A DNA stretch of 64,000 nucleotides from Labrys sedimenti (GTDB lineage Bacteria > Pseudomonadota > Alphaproteobacteria > Rhizobiales > Labraceae), in contig NZ_JAXOUF010000019.1 in the NCBI RefSeq assembly GCF_034424805.1, positions 35,355 to 99,354 on the forward strand. Direction: 5' to 3'. The notes beneath the pieces are model-generated. The model was not told where the DNA came from. It saw only the letters and a program-made list of their open reading frames with translations, and ran no database searches. This document shows, piece after piece, positions 38,911-48,781 of this stretch (the first letter of the stretch is position 1; every line of letters begins with the position of its first letter). Position numbers and translations under genes: made by a program.

Positions 38911-39522
38911 GAGGCTGTGAAGGGCGTGCCGACCTGGCGAACGCCACAGCGCCGCATGTCGAGAAGTCGAAACGACAACGAAAGCATTTTTGTGCTTGGC
39001 CGTCTTGCCTGAACGACGATGCCAAGTTCGGCTGGTATGCGGCCTCATGTCGGTCCAGGACGATCATAAAAGCATGGGGCAATGAGTGGGACGCGTCTGC
39101 AGATTCGGCTCCGCTTCTTGGAGATGCATGATTTTGGAGACGCATGATTTCAGTATCGAGCTCGCTGCCCCTGTCCAGACCCGTGGGATCTTGCGGGAAA
39201 ATTTAGGGCACGATCTCAGTTTTCGTGTCGCTTCACCAATTGAAGAACTTATTATCTGTAGTAGTTCGTAGTGATAAATCTACATGCCGATGCAATCATA
39301 CCCCTTTGGGTAATAGTCAGCTGAAGATTTATTGGGAATGTTGCTGCTCATTCACCGCGACGCAGCGCGTGGAATTTGTCAGCGGCCGGCCCAGCCATGA
39401 CCGGTCCTGATCTCCAATAATCTGTCGACAGCCGCCGGGGGCATTGAGGTGACTCCGTTGGACGGTGCGGTGCGGCAAACTCTCGCCCACTCAACCTCCC
39501 TCCCGGCCATGAGGAGCAAGAA
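38911..39522. other. partly AT-rich gap before the lectin gene
   Basis: This 612-base gap contains AT-rich runs (about 39,195-39,340, for example TTTATTGGGAATG and TAGTGATAAATC), unlike the neighbouring GC-rich DNA. I found no gene, motif or repeat of note; a lectin-gene promoter may lie here. The composition change could mark a recombination junction. Confidence 0.5.
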
Positions 39523-41808
39523 ATGGGCTACGTTCCTGTGATAGTCGGCGACCAGGTCGAGGTCTCCGGCGGCAATATTCCGGTCGGGACTACCCTGACC
39601 GCAGGTCAATGGATCATCAGCACGGCCAATACCTACCTGCTGACCATGCAGACGGATGGCAATCTCGTGCTGTACCAGGTGATCGGCACGCCTCCGGAGA
39701 GCGGGGGGAGCTTTACCGGCTTCGCGCTGTGGTGGACCGGCACAGATGCCAATGGCGGCAAGACCTTCTCCGTCCAGACGGACGGTAACCTGGTCGTCTA
39801 TGACAGTGACGGTTCCCCGGTCTGGTCATCCGGCACGGTCGGCCTCCCGGCTGCAAATCTGACCGTGCAGAACGACGGCAACCTGGTGCTCTACTCCGTG
39901 CAGCTCGCGGCGCTATGGGCAACGTATACGAATGACAGCCAGGTCTGGCCCAAGTCGAACTGGAGCTACATCCAGTATAGCTTGTCCGAGCAAGGGCAGG
40001 CGCCCCTGGTCCTTACCGCAGGCAGCGGCGGCCTGACGCTTACCCCGGCGCAGACGGCGGCGCCTTCGCAGATGTGGCAGTTCACCCCTGATGGGCGCTT
40101 GCTCAGCGGCTTGCTGGGAGGCGAGGTGCTGACCCAGCAGACCGCCAGCGACGGCTCGGCCAGCCTGGTCCTCGCCACCCAGACCATGCCCCCTGCGGGC
40201 GCGCAGATCTGGGTCTTCAGCAGTGCGCTGGAGGCGGCTTCCATCACTGCCCTGGATTCAGGGCTGGTCCTCGGCGTCGGCAGCGACGGCACATCAGTGC
40301 AACTGCAATCGCTTACCGGTGCGGATGCGCGGCAATGGTTCCTGATGCCGGCCAATCCGCTGCAGGCGGTCATCGCGCTGCCCCCGGCAAACCCGTCCTT
40401 TCCGGCTTTCACGACGGAGCAGCAACAAGTCTATGCCGTGATCAACCAGCGGCTGAACCTCGCGCCTTCGACCTTGCGCGAGCAGTACACCAATTTGAAT
40501 GCTGCCATCGGCAGCTATCAAACCAGCGTACTCGGGATGACATTCGACTCCTTCGACCCTGACGTCTGGAAGCCGGTTGTCGAGCAGCTCAATCGTGAGA
40601 TGACGGCTGTCATCGTCGTGCACAACCTGTTCAACAATTATAGCACCTTCCACAACGCCCTCTTTGCGGATCAGAGCGACCTGCTGTCCGAACTCACGGC
40701 CCTGGCCGGTTTCGAGACCGGGGACGATCAGACCACGGGGGTCTGGGGCGTCATCATCAACATCCTCTCCTCGATCGTGTACACCGTGCTCTCGGCGGAC
40801 CCGGCAACCGCGGTGGCGGCCAATATCATCCAAAGCGCGGTGAATGTTGCCCTGGCAGCGAGCGATGTCGGTACGCAAAGCATTACCGCAAGCCCGTTCC
40901 AGGTCACCGCCGCCCAACTTGCGGGCCAGCTCAGCGATTCCCTCGAAACCCTGCTGACGACGGTCGGGGATATGGCAACCACGATCCTCACCGATTGGAC
41001 CAAGCTCCAGGCGACGGCCAAATTGGGCATATCGTTTGCCCCCAATGGGCTGGCGTGGCCTCCTCTCACGACTGCGGAACTCGTCAAGCAGGCCAAGCCG
41101 AGTTACGTCGCCTCGGTGATGCAGATGTTGTTGCAGGCCAAATTCCGCATCTATCAATACTCGACGAGCAATGCGAGCGGATCGGGCTTTGCCAGCCAGT
41201 ATGATGATGCTCCGAGCTACGGCAAATACGCATCGTCCCAGCCAGATGGAAGCAGCGTTTGCTATTGGATCGCCGACGCGAACGACTATGGCACCTATCC
41301 GTCCAGCCAGGCCATGGATGTCATCTGGGGCGCAGGCGTGCCGCAAAACGACTTCTTCGCCGGCAATAATGGCTGGGGGCTGCCTAAGGCCGTCTACGAA
41401 CCGGCCGGCGCCCCGCCCTTCGACATCCTGGCGGTGGCGATCACCAACCTCACGCCCAACATGCTGACGATCACGGCCGACTGCACGGAAGGTTCTCTGC
41501 TCTCGCCGGCCAACACCGTACTGGCGCCCTACAGTACCGTGTTGCTGCTGGGACAGTGCCTCAGCAATCTCAAGGGGCAGGCAATCACATTCACGCTTTA
41601 TGATCCGTCCGCCGGCCCGACTGCGGGCGATTTCGTCGCCCAGTTTTCGACGCACCAGCATCCCGGCGGCATCGTCGTTGGCGACGTCTGGGCCGATGGC
41701 CTGAATCAGGCCGGCAACTACACCCTGACCGCGCCGGTCTGCTACGAGGGGTCCATGGGCCAGACCTATTCCGGCTCCGTGCAGATTGCGGTGGCCCGGA
41801 CCTGCTGA
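39523..41808 (+). CDS. multi-domain lectin, toxin-like
   Basis: A 761-residue protein. Residues 1-130 form a bulb-type (GNA-like) lectin domain with three QxDxNxVxY mannose-binding motifs: QTDGNLVLY (43-51), QTDGNLVVY (85-93) and QNDGNLVLY (116-124). Residues 150-275 look like a ricin-B trefoil, with QMW (183), QIW (228) and RQW (270) repeats. Residues 300-510 are helical, with a hydrophobic hairpin-like stretch (GVIINILSSIVYTVLS and AANIIQSAVNVALAA, about 409-448). The C-terminus (510-761) is strand-rich and ends with several Cys; it is unassigned. No signal peptide, so it needs another export route or lysis. GAGGAGC lies before ATG 39523. Membrane-active function is an inference. Confidence 0.75.
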   Translation: MGYVPVIVGDQVEVSGGNIPVGTTLTAGQWIISTANTYLLTMQTDGNLVLYQVIGTPPESGGSFTGFALWWTGTDANGGKTFSVQTDGNLVVYDSDGSPVWSSGTVGLPAANLTVQNDGNLVLYSVQLAALWATYTNDSQVWPKSNWSYIQYSLSEQGQAPLVLTAGSGGLTLTPAQTAAPSQMWQFTPDGRLLSGLLGGEVLTQQTASDGSASLVLATQTMPPAGAQIWVFSSALEAASITALDSGLVLGVGSDGTSVQLQSLTGADARQWFLMPANPLQAVIALPPANPSFPAFTTEQQQVYAVINQRLNLAPSTLREQYTNLNAAIGSYQTSVLGMTFDSFDPDVWKPVVEQLNREMTAVIVVHNLFNNYSTFHNALFADQSDLLSELTALAGFETGDDQTTGVWGVIINILSSIVYTVLSADPATAVAANIIQSAVNVALAASDVGTQSITASPFQVTAAQLAGQLSDSLETLLTTVGDMATTILTDWTKLQATAKLGISFAPNGLAWPPLTTAELVKQAKPSYVASVMQMLLQAKFRIYQYSTSNASGSGFASQYDDAPSYGKYASSQPDGSSVCYWIADANDYGTYPSSQAMDVIWGAGVPQNDFFAGNNGWGLPKAVYEPAGAPPFDILAVAITNLTPNMLTITADCTEGSLLSPANTVLAPYSTVLLLGQCLSNLKGQAITFTLYDPSAGPTAGDFVAQFSTHQHPGGIVVGDVWADGLNQAGNYTLTAPVCYEGSMGQTYSGSVQIAVARTC

Positions 41809-41932
41809 CGGAACTCAGGCAAGGCTGGCGGTGGAATTGAGATGAGTACGGGGGACAGTGTCACGTTGGCAAGATTTCGACATGGCCGTGGCGTGGCTGG
41901 CCCTCGCGCTCATTTGTACGGTCTCTTTCACC

Positions 41933-42661
41933 CTATCTGCAGGTATAACCGCCATCGATGGGTAGCGAGACGCCGGTGATCATCGATGCCGCATCGCTCA
42001 GCAGGAACACGATGGGGGCAGCAATCTCGTCCTCCGTTGCCCAGCGGCCCAGTGGCATGTTCTTCAGGAAGGGTTCGGCGACGTGGGGCTGGCTCCAATG
42101 TCCTGAAGATATCGGCGTCATGACCACGGTTGGGTTCACGCTGTTGACGCGAATATTGTATTTGCCGAGCTCGAGCGCCGAGACACGCGTGATGTTGTCG
42201 AGCGCTGCTTTGGATGAGCCATAGGAGATGTGACCGTCGAGAGCCACCAGGGCCGCCTGGCTGGAAACGTTGACGATCGCGCCGCCTTTGCCGAGCCGAA
42301 CCATCGACTGGGTGGCATATTTGGTGACGATCAGGGCCCCACGGGCGTTGATGCTGATCACCTTGTCGAAAATAGCGATATCGGTGTCCATCGGGGTGGC
42401 GATCTCCCCGCCGAAGCCGCCGCAATTCACGACGCCCCACAGGTCGAGCCCTTCCAGCGCGTTTCGGATCTCCTCTTCGGATGCAAGATCAAACGCCAGG
42501 GTGCGGCAGCCTGTTTCCTCCGCGATGGCGTCCAGCGCACTTTGCGAACGTCCGCTCGCGATGACCTTGGCATTGGCCTTGACGAGATGGCGTACAGTGG
42601 CGCCTCCGATGCCACCGCTGCCGCCCGTGACCAGAATGGTGCGCCCGTTGAAGTCGGTCAT
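41933..42661 (-). CDS. L-xylulose-reductase-like SDR
   Basis: A 242-residue classical short-chain dehydrogenase. TGGSGGIGGATVRH (NAD(P)-binding), SRSQ-like SGRSQSAL after beta-2 (Arg suggesting NADPH), NVSSQ and YGSSKAA (catalytic Tyr and Lys). LELGKYNIRVNSVNPTVVMT and the C-terminal GVSLPIDGGYTC match mammalian and bacterial L-xylulose reductases. It would reduce L-xylulose (or a similar ketose) to a polyol, fitting the adjacent sugar ABC system. AAAGGAG before ATG 42661. Last gene of the minus-strand operon that begins at 46948. Confidence 0.9.
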   Translation of the reverse strand: MTDFNGRTILVTGGSGGIGGATVRHLVKANAKVIASGRSQSALDAIAEETGCRTLAFDLASEEEIRNALEGLDLWGVVNCGGFGGEIATPMDTDIAIFDKVISINARGALIVTKYATQSMVRLGKGGAIVNVSSQAALVALDGHISYGSSKAALDNITRVSALELGKYNIRVNSVNPTVVMTPISSGHWSQPHVAEPFLKNMPLGRWATEDEIAAPIVFLLSDAASMITGVSLPIDGGYTCR

Positions 42662-42736
42662 TTGTCGTCTCCTTTGCAAGTCTTTGTGGTGTCCGAGGTG
42701 TCTGCGCGGTGTCATAGGCAGCCCGAAGCCGGTTCG

Positions 42737-43825
42737 TCAGTTCGCCTGCGAAACGCGCAGGCCTTCCGCGTTGAACAAATGGCAGGCCTGCCTGGGGAAG
42801 GACGAAGCAACCTGGTCCCCCGCCCGGGCGCGCCGGCCGGCACTGTCGCGGATAACCAGGGCTTCGTCGTTGCAACGCAGATGAATGAAAGTGTCGCTGC
42901 CCAACATCTCGACCATGTGGGCCTGGCCGACGTAATCGGCAGGTCCCCCGTCGAGGGAATAGGTCACATGCTCCGGTCTGATGCCCAGGGTAACCGCATC
43001 TCCGGGTTTCAGCCCCGTGGCGAGGGGAACGCGCATATGAGCCCCGATCTCCAACCCAATGGATAGGTGTCCGCCGTCGACGGTTTCGACCCTGCCTTTC
43101 AGCAGGTTCATGGCAGGTGAGCCGATGAAACCCGCGACGAAGAGATTGGCTGGCTTCTCATAGAGCTCCAGCGGCGGGCCCACCTGTTCGATGCGGCCGG
43201 CATTCATCACCACGATGCGGTCAGCCAAAGTCATGGCCTCGACCTGGTCATGGGTGACGTAGATCATGGTGGATGCGAGTTCGGCCTTGAGCCGGGCGAT
43301 CTCGAGCCGCATGCCGACACGCAACGCCGCATCGAGGTTCGACAGGGGCTCGTCCAGGAGGAAGAGCTTGGGCTTGCGCGTAATCGCCCGCCCTATCGCC
43401 ACGCGCTGGCGCTGGCCCCCCGAGAGCTCCCGTGGCCGGCGGCGAAGATAGGTGGACAGGCGCAATTTATCGGCCACCGTCGCGACCCGGTCCGAGATCT
43501 CGCTGCGCGGCGTGCGGGCGATTTCCAACCCGAAGCCGATGTTCCGGCTGACATCCATGTGCGGGTAGAGTGCGTAGGACTGGAAGACCATCGCCACGCC
43601 GCGCTCCGTCGGCTCGGCCGCACTCATATCGGTACCGTCGATGAGGATCCGGCCCGAGGAGATCGGCTCCAGCCCGGCAATGGTCCGCAACAGGGTTGAC
43701 TTCCCGCAGCCCGAGGGCCCGACGAGCACGCAGAACTCCCCATCGGGTATGGTCAGCGAAAGCTCCGGTATGACCGAGTAGTTTCCGAACCGCTTGGTGA
43801 TGTTGTCGATCGATAGCGTGGCCAT
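42737..43825 (-). CDS. sugar ABC transporter ATPase (MalK/UgpC type)
   Basis: A 362-residue CUT1-type ATPase: Walker A GPSGCGKST (37-45), LSGGQRQR signature, Walker B LFLLDEPLSN, H-loop THDQ. The C-terminal OB-fold regulatory domain (about 240-355, GIRPEHV) marks the MalK/UgpC class, which energises two permeases for disaccharides, polyols or glycerol-3-phosphate. It begins 3 nt after the preceding permease stop. Confidence 0.95.
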   Translation of the reverse strand: MATLSIDNITKRFGNYSVIPELSLTIPDGEFCVLVGPSGCGKSTLLRTIAGLEPISSGRILIDGTDMSAAEPTERGVAMVFQSYALYPHMDVSRNIGFGLEIARTPRSEISDRVATVADKLRLSTYLRRRPRELSGGQRQRVAIGRAITRKPKLFLLDEPLSNLDAALRVGMRLEIARLKAELASTMIYVTHDQVEAMTLADRIVVMNAGRIEQVGPPLELYEKPANLFVAGFIGSPAMNLLKGRVETVDGGHLSIGLEIGAHMRVPLATGLKPGDAVTLGIRPEHVTYSLDGGPADYVGQAHMVEMLGSDTFIHLRCNDEALVIRDSAGRRARAGDQVASSFPRQACHLFNAEGLRVSQAN

Positions 43826-43828
43826 GCC

Positions 43829-44662
43829 TCAGCCTTTCACCGCGCCGGCCAGCAGACCTCGGACAAAGGCTCTCTGTACCAGCACGTAGAGGAAGATCAG
43901 GGGAAGAGCGATCAAGGTGAGGATCGCGAACAAGGCGCCCGGATTGGCCATGTAGAGGCCGGAATACTGCATTGGAACGATGGTAAGCGTTTTCATTTCG
44001 GCCTTGGTCAGAACGATCAGGGCCAGGAAGAATTCGTTCCAGGTCACGATGAATTGCCAGATGGTCACGAAGACCAGGGCCGGGCGCACCAGCGGCAGGG
44101 CAACGTGCCAATAGGTCTGCCAGGGAGTGCACCCGTCAATGCGCGCCGCTTCGAAGAGCTCCTGCGGCGAATCCTCCATGAAGGCCTTGAGGATCACCAT
44201 CGCAAAAGGCACCCCAAGCGCGGCATAGGGCATGATCAGGCCGATATAGGTGTTGATCCAGCCGAAATTCTTCAGAAGGATTGCGAGGGGCAGAACCAGC
44301 GAGGCGAGGGGTACCATCAGCGTGGTCAAGAGAGCCGTATAGATGAAAAGCGTCCCCCTCAGGCGCAGCACAGCACATGCGAAAGCAAAGAGCGAAGAGA
44401 TCGCCACGACGATCGCCACGGTCGCGACCGTGACGATAAGGCTGTTCAGGAAGATCCTGCTGAGAGGATTGTCTCGGATCACCGTCACGAAATTGTCGAA
44501 GGTGACTGGCCAGGTGACGAGAGAGGCATCGAAGGCCTGGGCCGGGGTCCGCAGTCCGATCGAGAGCATATAGATCTGCGGAACCATCCAGAGCGCCAGC
44601 ACGATGAACAGCACGAGGTGGATGATGAACGAGCGGATCTGGTTTCGCGTGAGGCTGGTCAT
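43829..44662 (-). CDS. sugar ABC transporter permease 2 (MalG type)
   Basis: A 277-residue inner-membrane permease with six helices and the EAA loop EAARIDGCTPWQTYWHVALPL, which docks onto the ATPase. Length and C-terminus fit MalG-type CUT1 permeases. Its ATG overlaps the upstream permease stop (ATGA), so the pair is translationally coupled. Confidence 0.94.
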   Translation of the reverse strand: MTSLTRNQIRSFIIHLVLFIVLALWMVPQIYMLSIGLRTPAQAFDASLVTWPVTFDNFVTVIRDNPLSRIFLNSLIVTVATVAIVVAISSLFAFACAVLRLRGTLFIYTALLTTLMVPLASLVLPLAILLKNFGWINTYIGLIMPYAALGVPFAMVILKAFMEDSPQELFEAARIDGCTPWQTYWHVALPLVRPALVFVTIWQFIVTWNEFFLALIVLTKAEMKTLTIVPMQYSGLYMANPGALFAILTLIALPLIFLYVLVQRAFVRGLLAGAVKG

Positions 44663-45600
44663 GATCTTTCCTTCGACGCTGGCGTGAGGCGAGTGCCGAG
44701 GAGAACGATCTGGATCAGCGAAAGCGCCAGGGCGAGCAGCAGGACGATAACCGAGAGCGCCGCTCCGTTTCCGCTGTCGTTGAGGATGAAGCTCTGCTTG
44801 AAAATATAGGTGCCGAAGACTTCGCTGGCGTGGTTGGGCCCGCCGCCGGTCATCAGATGGACGATCGGGAAGGTCTGCAGCGTACCGATGATGCCGAGCA
44901 ATAACAGCGACTTGGTCGCCGGCGCGAGCATCGGTATCACGACATTCACGGCCAGACGCCAGCCGGTGGCGCCGTCGATGCGGGCCGCATCGAGAATTTC
45001 GCTCGGCATGTTCGCAATGCCGGCGATGTACATCAGCATCGAAAACCCGGTCCACTGCCAGATATTCACGATGATGAGGGCATAGATCGCCGTCTTGGCA
45101 TCGCCGATGGGCGAGCTCGACATCACGATCCCGACATGCTTCAGATATTCCTGGGCGATGCCGTAGTAAGGCGCATAGATCTGGACCCAGACGAGGCTGA
45201 CGACGGAAACCGATGTCACCACGGGCAGGAAGAACATCGTGCGGAAAAAGCCGCGCAAACGATGGGTATGGCGTTCGATGAAATAGGCGAGCAAGCCGCC
45301 AATCACCATCTGCACCGGGATGGTGATCACGGCCCAGAGCGTCATGTTGCGCACGACCACCCAGAATGTCGGGTCGCGCAGTACGCCGATGTAGTTTGCC
45401 GACAGGCTCAGCGAGGGCGCGCCAGCCGCATCCTTGGTATAGAAACTCTGGCCGAGAACCCAGAGGATCGGATAGGCGATGAAGACGATGAACAACGCCA
45501 CTGCCGGGATCACGAAGCCGTAGCGACCCAGGGCTCTCCTCGAGGCGGAATATTTCGTCGTCGCGATCGCATGTCCAGCCATCCCGGTTCCTACTGCCAT
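44659..45600 (-). CDS. sugar ABC transporter permease 1 (MalF type)
   Basis: A 313-residue permease with six helices and the EAA-type loop DAARIDGATGWRLAVNVVIPML. TGGGPNHASEV is a conserved MalF-family loop. GGAGAAGAAG precedes ATG 45600; the frame is open upstream without a site. A hairpin lies between it and the binding-protein gene. Confidence 0.94.
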   Translation of the reverse strand: MAVGTGMAGHAIATTKYSASRRALGRYGFVIPAVALFIVFIAYPILWVLGQSFYTKDAAGAPSLSLSANYIGVLRDPTFWVVVRNMTLWAVITIPVQMVIGGLLAYFIERHTHRLRGFFRTMFFLPVVTSVSVVSLVWVQIYAPYYGIAQEYLKHVGIVMSSSPIGDAKTAIYALIIVNIWQWTGFSMLMYIAGIANMPSEILDAARIDGATGWRLAVNVVIPMLAPATKSLLLLGIIGTLQTFPIVHLMTGGGPNHASEVFGTYIFKQSFILNDSGNGAALSVIVLLLALALSLIQIVLLGTRLTPASKERS

Positions 45601-45620
45601 GTCTTCTTCTCCGGGAAGGA

Positions 45621-45639
45621 CCGGGTGCACCGCACCCGG
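45621..45639 (-). terminator. intra-operon hairpin after the binding-protein gene
   Basis: CCGGGTGC (45621-45628) and GCACCCGG (45632-45639) form a tight 8-bp stem. No T tract. Such hairpins often reduce downstream permease expression or protect the binding-protein mRNA. Confidence 0.5.
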
Positions 45640-45664
45640 CCCCCTCAGCTGTTGACTTGCCGGG

Positions 45665-46948
45665 TTACTTGCCGAGCGCCTTGTCCGTCGCGGCTTGCAC
45701 GGAGGCCAATGCCGCCTCCGGCTGCACACTGCCATCCGCAACGCCGGCGAGCGCATTGTCCAAAGCCTCGGCGACGGCGGGCGAGGCAAAACGCTGGTTC
45801 TCGGCCTTTGGCAGATCGGCCATGAACCGGGCCGACATCTGCTTGACGTGATCGGTGATGTCGCCCTTGGGTTCATGCCCCTCGAAAGCCGGCAGATCGT
45901 TGAGATCGTTCAACGCCTGCTGCAGGCCGACGCCATTGGTCAGCTCGGAGAGGAAGGTCCAGGCCTCGGGATTCTTCGCCCCGTTCTTCGTCAGGCCATA
46001 GCCGATGTCGATGCCCCCGATCGGCGGGCTTGCGGAGCCGCCATCCTTGACAGGCGGGAGATAGAAATAGTCGAAGCCATCCATGTTCTGGACATATTCG
46101 GAAAGCGGCGGCGGAAACTTGCTTTCCTGCATCCACCACGAACCCAGTGCCATCATCCCGACGCGGCCCTGTGCGAACAACTGGGCACCGGTGGGATAGG
46201 CATGCGCGCCCAGGGCACCCTGCTGGAAGATGCCGTCGTCGAACAGGCCCTTCCAGGCCTTCATCGCGGAGACCAGTTCAGGTGCCGACCAGGGCATCTG
46301 GCCAGCCTGGGCCTTGTCGACGATCCCCGGTGAGAATTGATTGGCGAGCATCAGGAATACGTTCTCGTTCTGCCAGCCGTCAGCAGCTCCCTGGAACATC
46401 GGGATGTAGCCACCATCGGTGAGAGCCTTCGAAGCTGCCTTCAGATCGGCATATGTCTTGGGAACGGAGATCTTGAGTTTTTCAAAGAGTTTTCTGTTGT
46501 ACCAAATGCAAAGAACCTGTGATTCCTGGGGGACGATGTAGGTTTTGTTGTCTCCCGCCGGATTGCCCATCTGCATCTGCTTGCGATTGACAGCGAATAC
46601 ATTGTCCTTCCAGTCCTTGCCCCATGTCTTTGCTGCGAGTTCGTCGACCGGGGCCAGATTGTCGCGGTATTGCTGGGTCAGGGAGCCCGGCTGCAGGCCA
46701 ATGACGTCAGGCAGGCTGTTGGAGGCCGCAGCCGCCTTGAGCGCCGTTATGTATTCCGGCGAGTAATTATAGTAGGTATAGGTTATCTTGACACCGGGAT
46801 GTGCCTTCTCGAAGGCATCTATGGACTTTTGCATGGTGCTCTGGATGAACCAGGACCACACCGTCACTTCCTTTTGCTGTGCAAACGCCGACACCGTCGA
46901 CAAGGCAAGCACAAGCATGCTTGTGCCAAGAAATGCTCTGCGTCGCAT
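45665..46948 (-). CDS. sugar ABC transporter binding protein (CUT1)
   Basis: A 427-residue periplasmic binding protein with a signal peptide (MRRRAFLGTSMLVLALSTVSAFA, cut before QQ) and the family-1 solute-binding fold; KVLGT-like VTVWSWF and PGVKITYTYYN mark the first lobe. Length fits sugar-binding partners of MalF/MalG-type permeases. Ligand unknown. GGAGGAGGAG before ATG 46948. First gene of the operon 46948-41933; divergently located DeoR regulator at 47812. Confidence 0.92.
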   Translation of the reverse strand: MRRRAFLGTSMLVLALSTVSAFAQQKEVTVWSWFIQSTMQKSIDAFEKAHPGVKITYTYYNYSPEYITALKAAAASNSLPDVIGLQPGSLTQQYRDNLAPVDELAAKTWGKDWKDNVFAVNRKQMQMGNPAGDNKTYIVPQESQVLCIWYNRKLFEKLKISVPKTYADLKAASKALTDGGYIPMFQGAADGWQNENVFLMLANQFSPGIVDKAQAGQMPWSAPELVSAMKAWKGLFDDGIFQQGALGAHAYPTGAQLFAQGRVGMMALGSWWMQESKFPPPLSEYVQNMDGFDYFYLPPVKDGGSASPPIGGIDIGYGLTKNGAKNPEAWTFLSELTNGVGLQQALNDLNDLPAFEGHEPKGDITDHVKQMSARFMADLPKAENQRFASPAVAEALDNALAGVADGSVQPEAALASVQAATDKALGK

Positions 46949-47811
46949 AACGTCTCCTCCTCCTGGATATTTTTATGTTTATGGTGCGCACGCGCTGCGC
47001 TGTATTTGCGCGTAAACCTCCCTCGCTATGGTCGTATCAAGACAAGGGAGCGAGGGCGTTGCAGTGTCGGTGCCTGGTCGAACACTCGGTCCGGCCCAGT
47101 CTCACACATGGCCTGGTCAACTGGCCTCACAGGGGTGCAGGCGAATGCCTCTTGTTCGGCCAGCCATTCCAAGCCCGATTGAGAGACCGGGATGATGTCG
47201 ACGATGTCTCGCGCGTCCGCGCCGACATCGCGGTCCTTGTTGCAGCCGGCGCGGTGATTTGCCGGTTTCTGATCAAGTCTGGTTGACACCGGATGGACCT
47301 CGTTGGAGGGCATTGCTCTGGCTTGCTCGTCATAAAAGCAAAATTCCAAACTCTGTCAATCTCTATCTAATTAGCGCAGAAAGATTGATCGAGCTTCGCG
47401 CTCGAGCTCTTGAATGCGGCCACATCCTTCAATGTTTTCCGGTAGTTTGGAGCAAAATTCAATGAATTCGCCGATGCCTCGCTCTCTCCAGAGTCAGCTC
47501 GGCTTCGGAGCTATCTCCATTTTTGACTGTGTGTTTTTGCCCATCTTCAGAAAATCATGATCAAATAGCGATAAAAAGCATGTGCGTTGGATCAAATGAC
47601 CCAGATTATTGCGTTTCCGCCAAAGACGGCGATATCGTAGACGAGAGTTCGATTGCCCAGTTGATCGATAATGATAGAAATTGAAGGATCGAGCGTAATG
47701 ACCGGATCTGGTCTGATCGTAGATTGCAGGTACGTGATCTGATGGTGGCAGCGACAAGCACGCAGGCTTGTGCGCTTGTCGGAAGGCGGCAGGAATAACC
47801 AAGGTAGAGCC
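46949..47811. other. long divergent regulatory gap
   Basis: These 863 bases separate the ABC operon from the DeoR gene. They include an AT-rich part (about 47,290-47,700). I see no gene with a ribosome site, no GGAAC-type motif and no transposase remnant. The regulator's operator is probably here but I could not pick it. Confidence 0.45.
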
Positions 47812-48687
47812 ATGGAATCAGCGACCAAACGAGTGGACATGGTTCCTGCAAAGCGCAGGGCGATCATTCTGGAGCATTTGCGGGCGAATGGCGCAGCCAG
47901 CGTACAGGAATTGGCTGATGCGACGGGCGGATCCCAATCAACCGCACGGCGCGATCTCGAATATTTGATGGAAAAGGGTTATCTTGAGAGAACCCATGGC
48001 GGCGCCCATCTGGTTCAGCCGGCGCGAGCAACCTTCGAGCGCGAGAATTCACTCAATGCTCAGCTGCAACGCGCCGAGAAGTTGGCAATCGGGCGGGAGG
48101 CTGCATCACGGCTGAGCGCCGGACACAGCGTCATCCTGGACAGTTCATCGACGGTGATGGAGGCTGTGCGGGCTGCGGCCGAGCGTGACCTACCGCTGAC
48201 GATCGTGACAAATAGCCTCGAAATCGCGGATTTCGCCGCTGATATCAGGTCCTGGCGGACGATCATGCCTGGTGGAAGCATTCGCGCCGGCTACAGGCAT
48301 CTTGCCGGAGAGCCAGGGGAGAGCTTCATTCGCACGCTGCACGCCGATCTTTGTCTCATGGGTGCATCGGCCGTCACCGGCACCCTCTTGACCGAGGCGT
48401 CATTGGAAGTGGCCTCGTTGAAGCGCGCCATGATTGCCTCGGCGGGACGCAAGATCCTGCTTGTCGACAGCTCCAAATTTACCTCGCCGAGCTTCTGCAC
48501 TCTTTGCGAAGTTTCGGAGATCGACGAAATCATCACCGATGACGCGGTTGGCGATGAAGCCCTGGCGCCGCTGCGCACAGCCGAGAAACCGGTAACGCTG
48601 GTACCGGTGCAACGCTTGGACGGCAGGCCCCTTCGTCGCGCCGGCGGTGTGATGAGCGAAGCGATGGCAGCGCCAACTTTTCGGTAG
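47812..48687 (+). CDS. DeoR-family transcriptional regulator
   Basis: A 291-residue DeoR regulator. The N-terminal winged helix (about 14-65: RRAIILEHLRANGAASVQELADATGGSQSTARRDLEYLMEKGYLERTHGGAHL) is typical, and the C-terminal sugar-phosphate domain has DSSSTVMEAVRA and the ILLVDSSKF motif. It usually represses the divergent sugar operon until a phosphorylated sugar binds. Start ATG 47812; a later in-frame ATG (47839) is possible. Confidence 0.92.
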   Translation: MESATKRVDMVPAKRRAIILEHLRANGAASVQELADATGGSQSTARRDLEYLMEKGYLERTHGGAHLVQPARATFERENSLNAQLQRAEKLAIGREAASRLSAGHSVILDSSSTVMEAVRAAAERDLPLTIVTNSLEIADFAADIRSWRTIMPGGSIRAGYRHLAGEPGESFIRTLHADLCLMGASAVTGTLLTEASLEVASLKRAMIASAGRKILLVDSSKFTSPSFCTLCEVSEIDEIITDDAVGDEALAPLRTAEKPVTLVPVQRLDGRPLRRAGGVMSEAMAAPTFR

Positions 48688-48781
48688 AGAACGTCCGAGA
48701 AGCAGGCCTCTCTATCTTCAGGGGATCGCGTCCTATGCAGGGATAGCTGTTTCGATCAGTCAGCCATGCCGCCCGTTCTCC

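Noticed and set aside
41048..41661. Minus-strand frames opposite the lectin gene
   Set aside because: The plus-strand lectin motifs are clear; the opposite frames show no family and no ribosome site.
46949..47811. Possible transposase or small gene in the long gap
   Set aside because: No frame had a ribosome site or recognisable motif, and no inverted repeats typical of an insertion sequence were seen.
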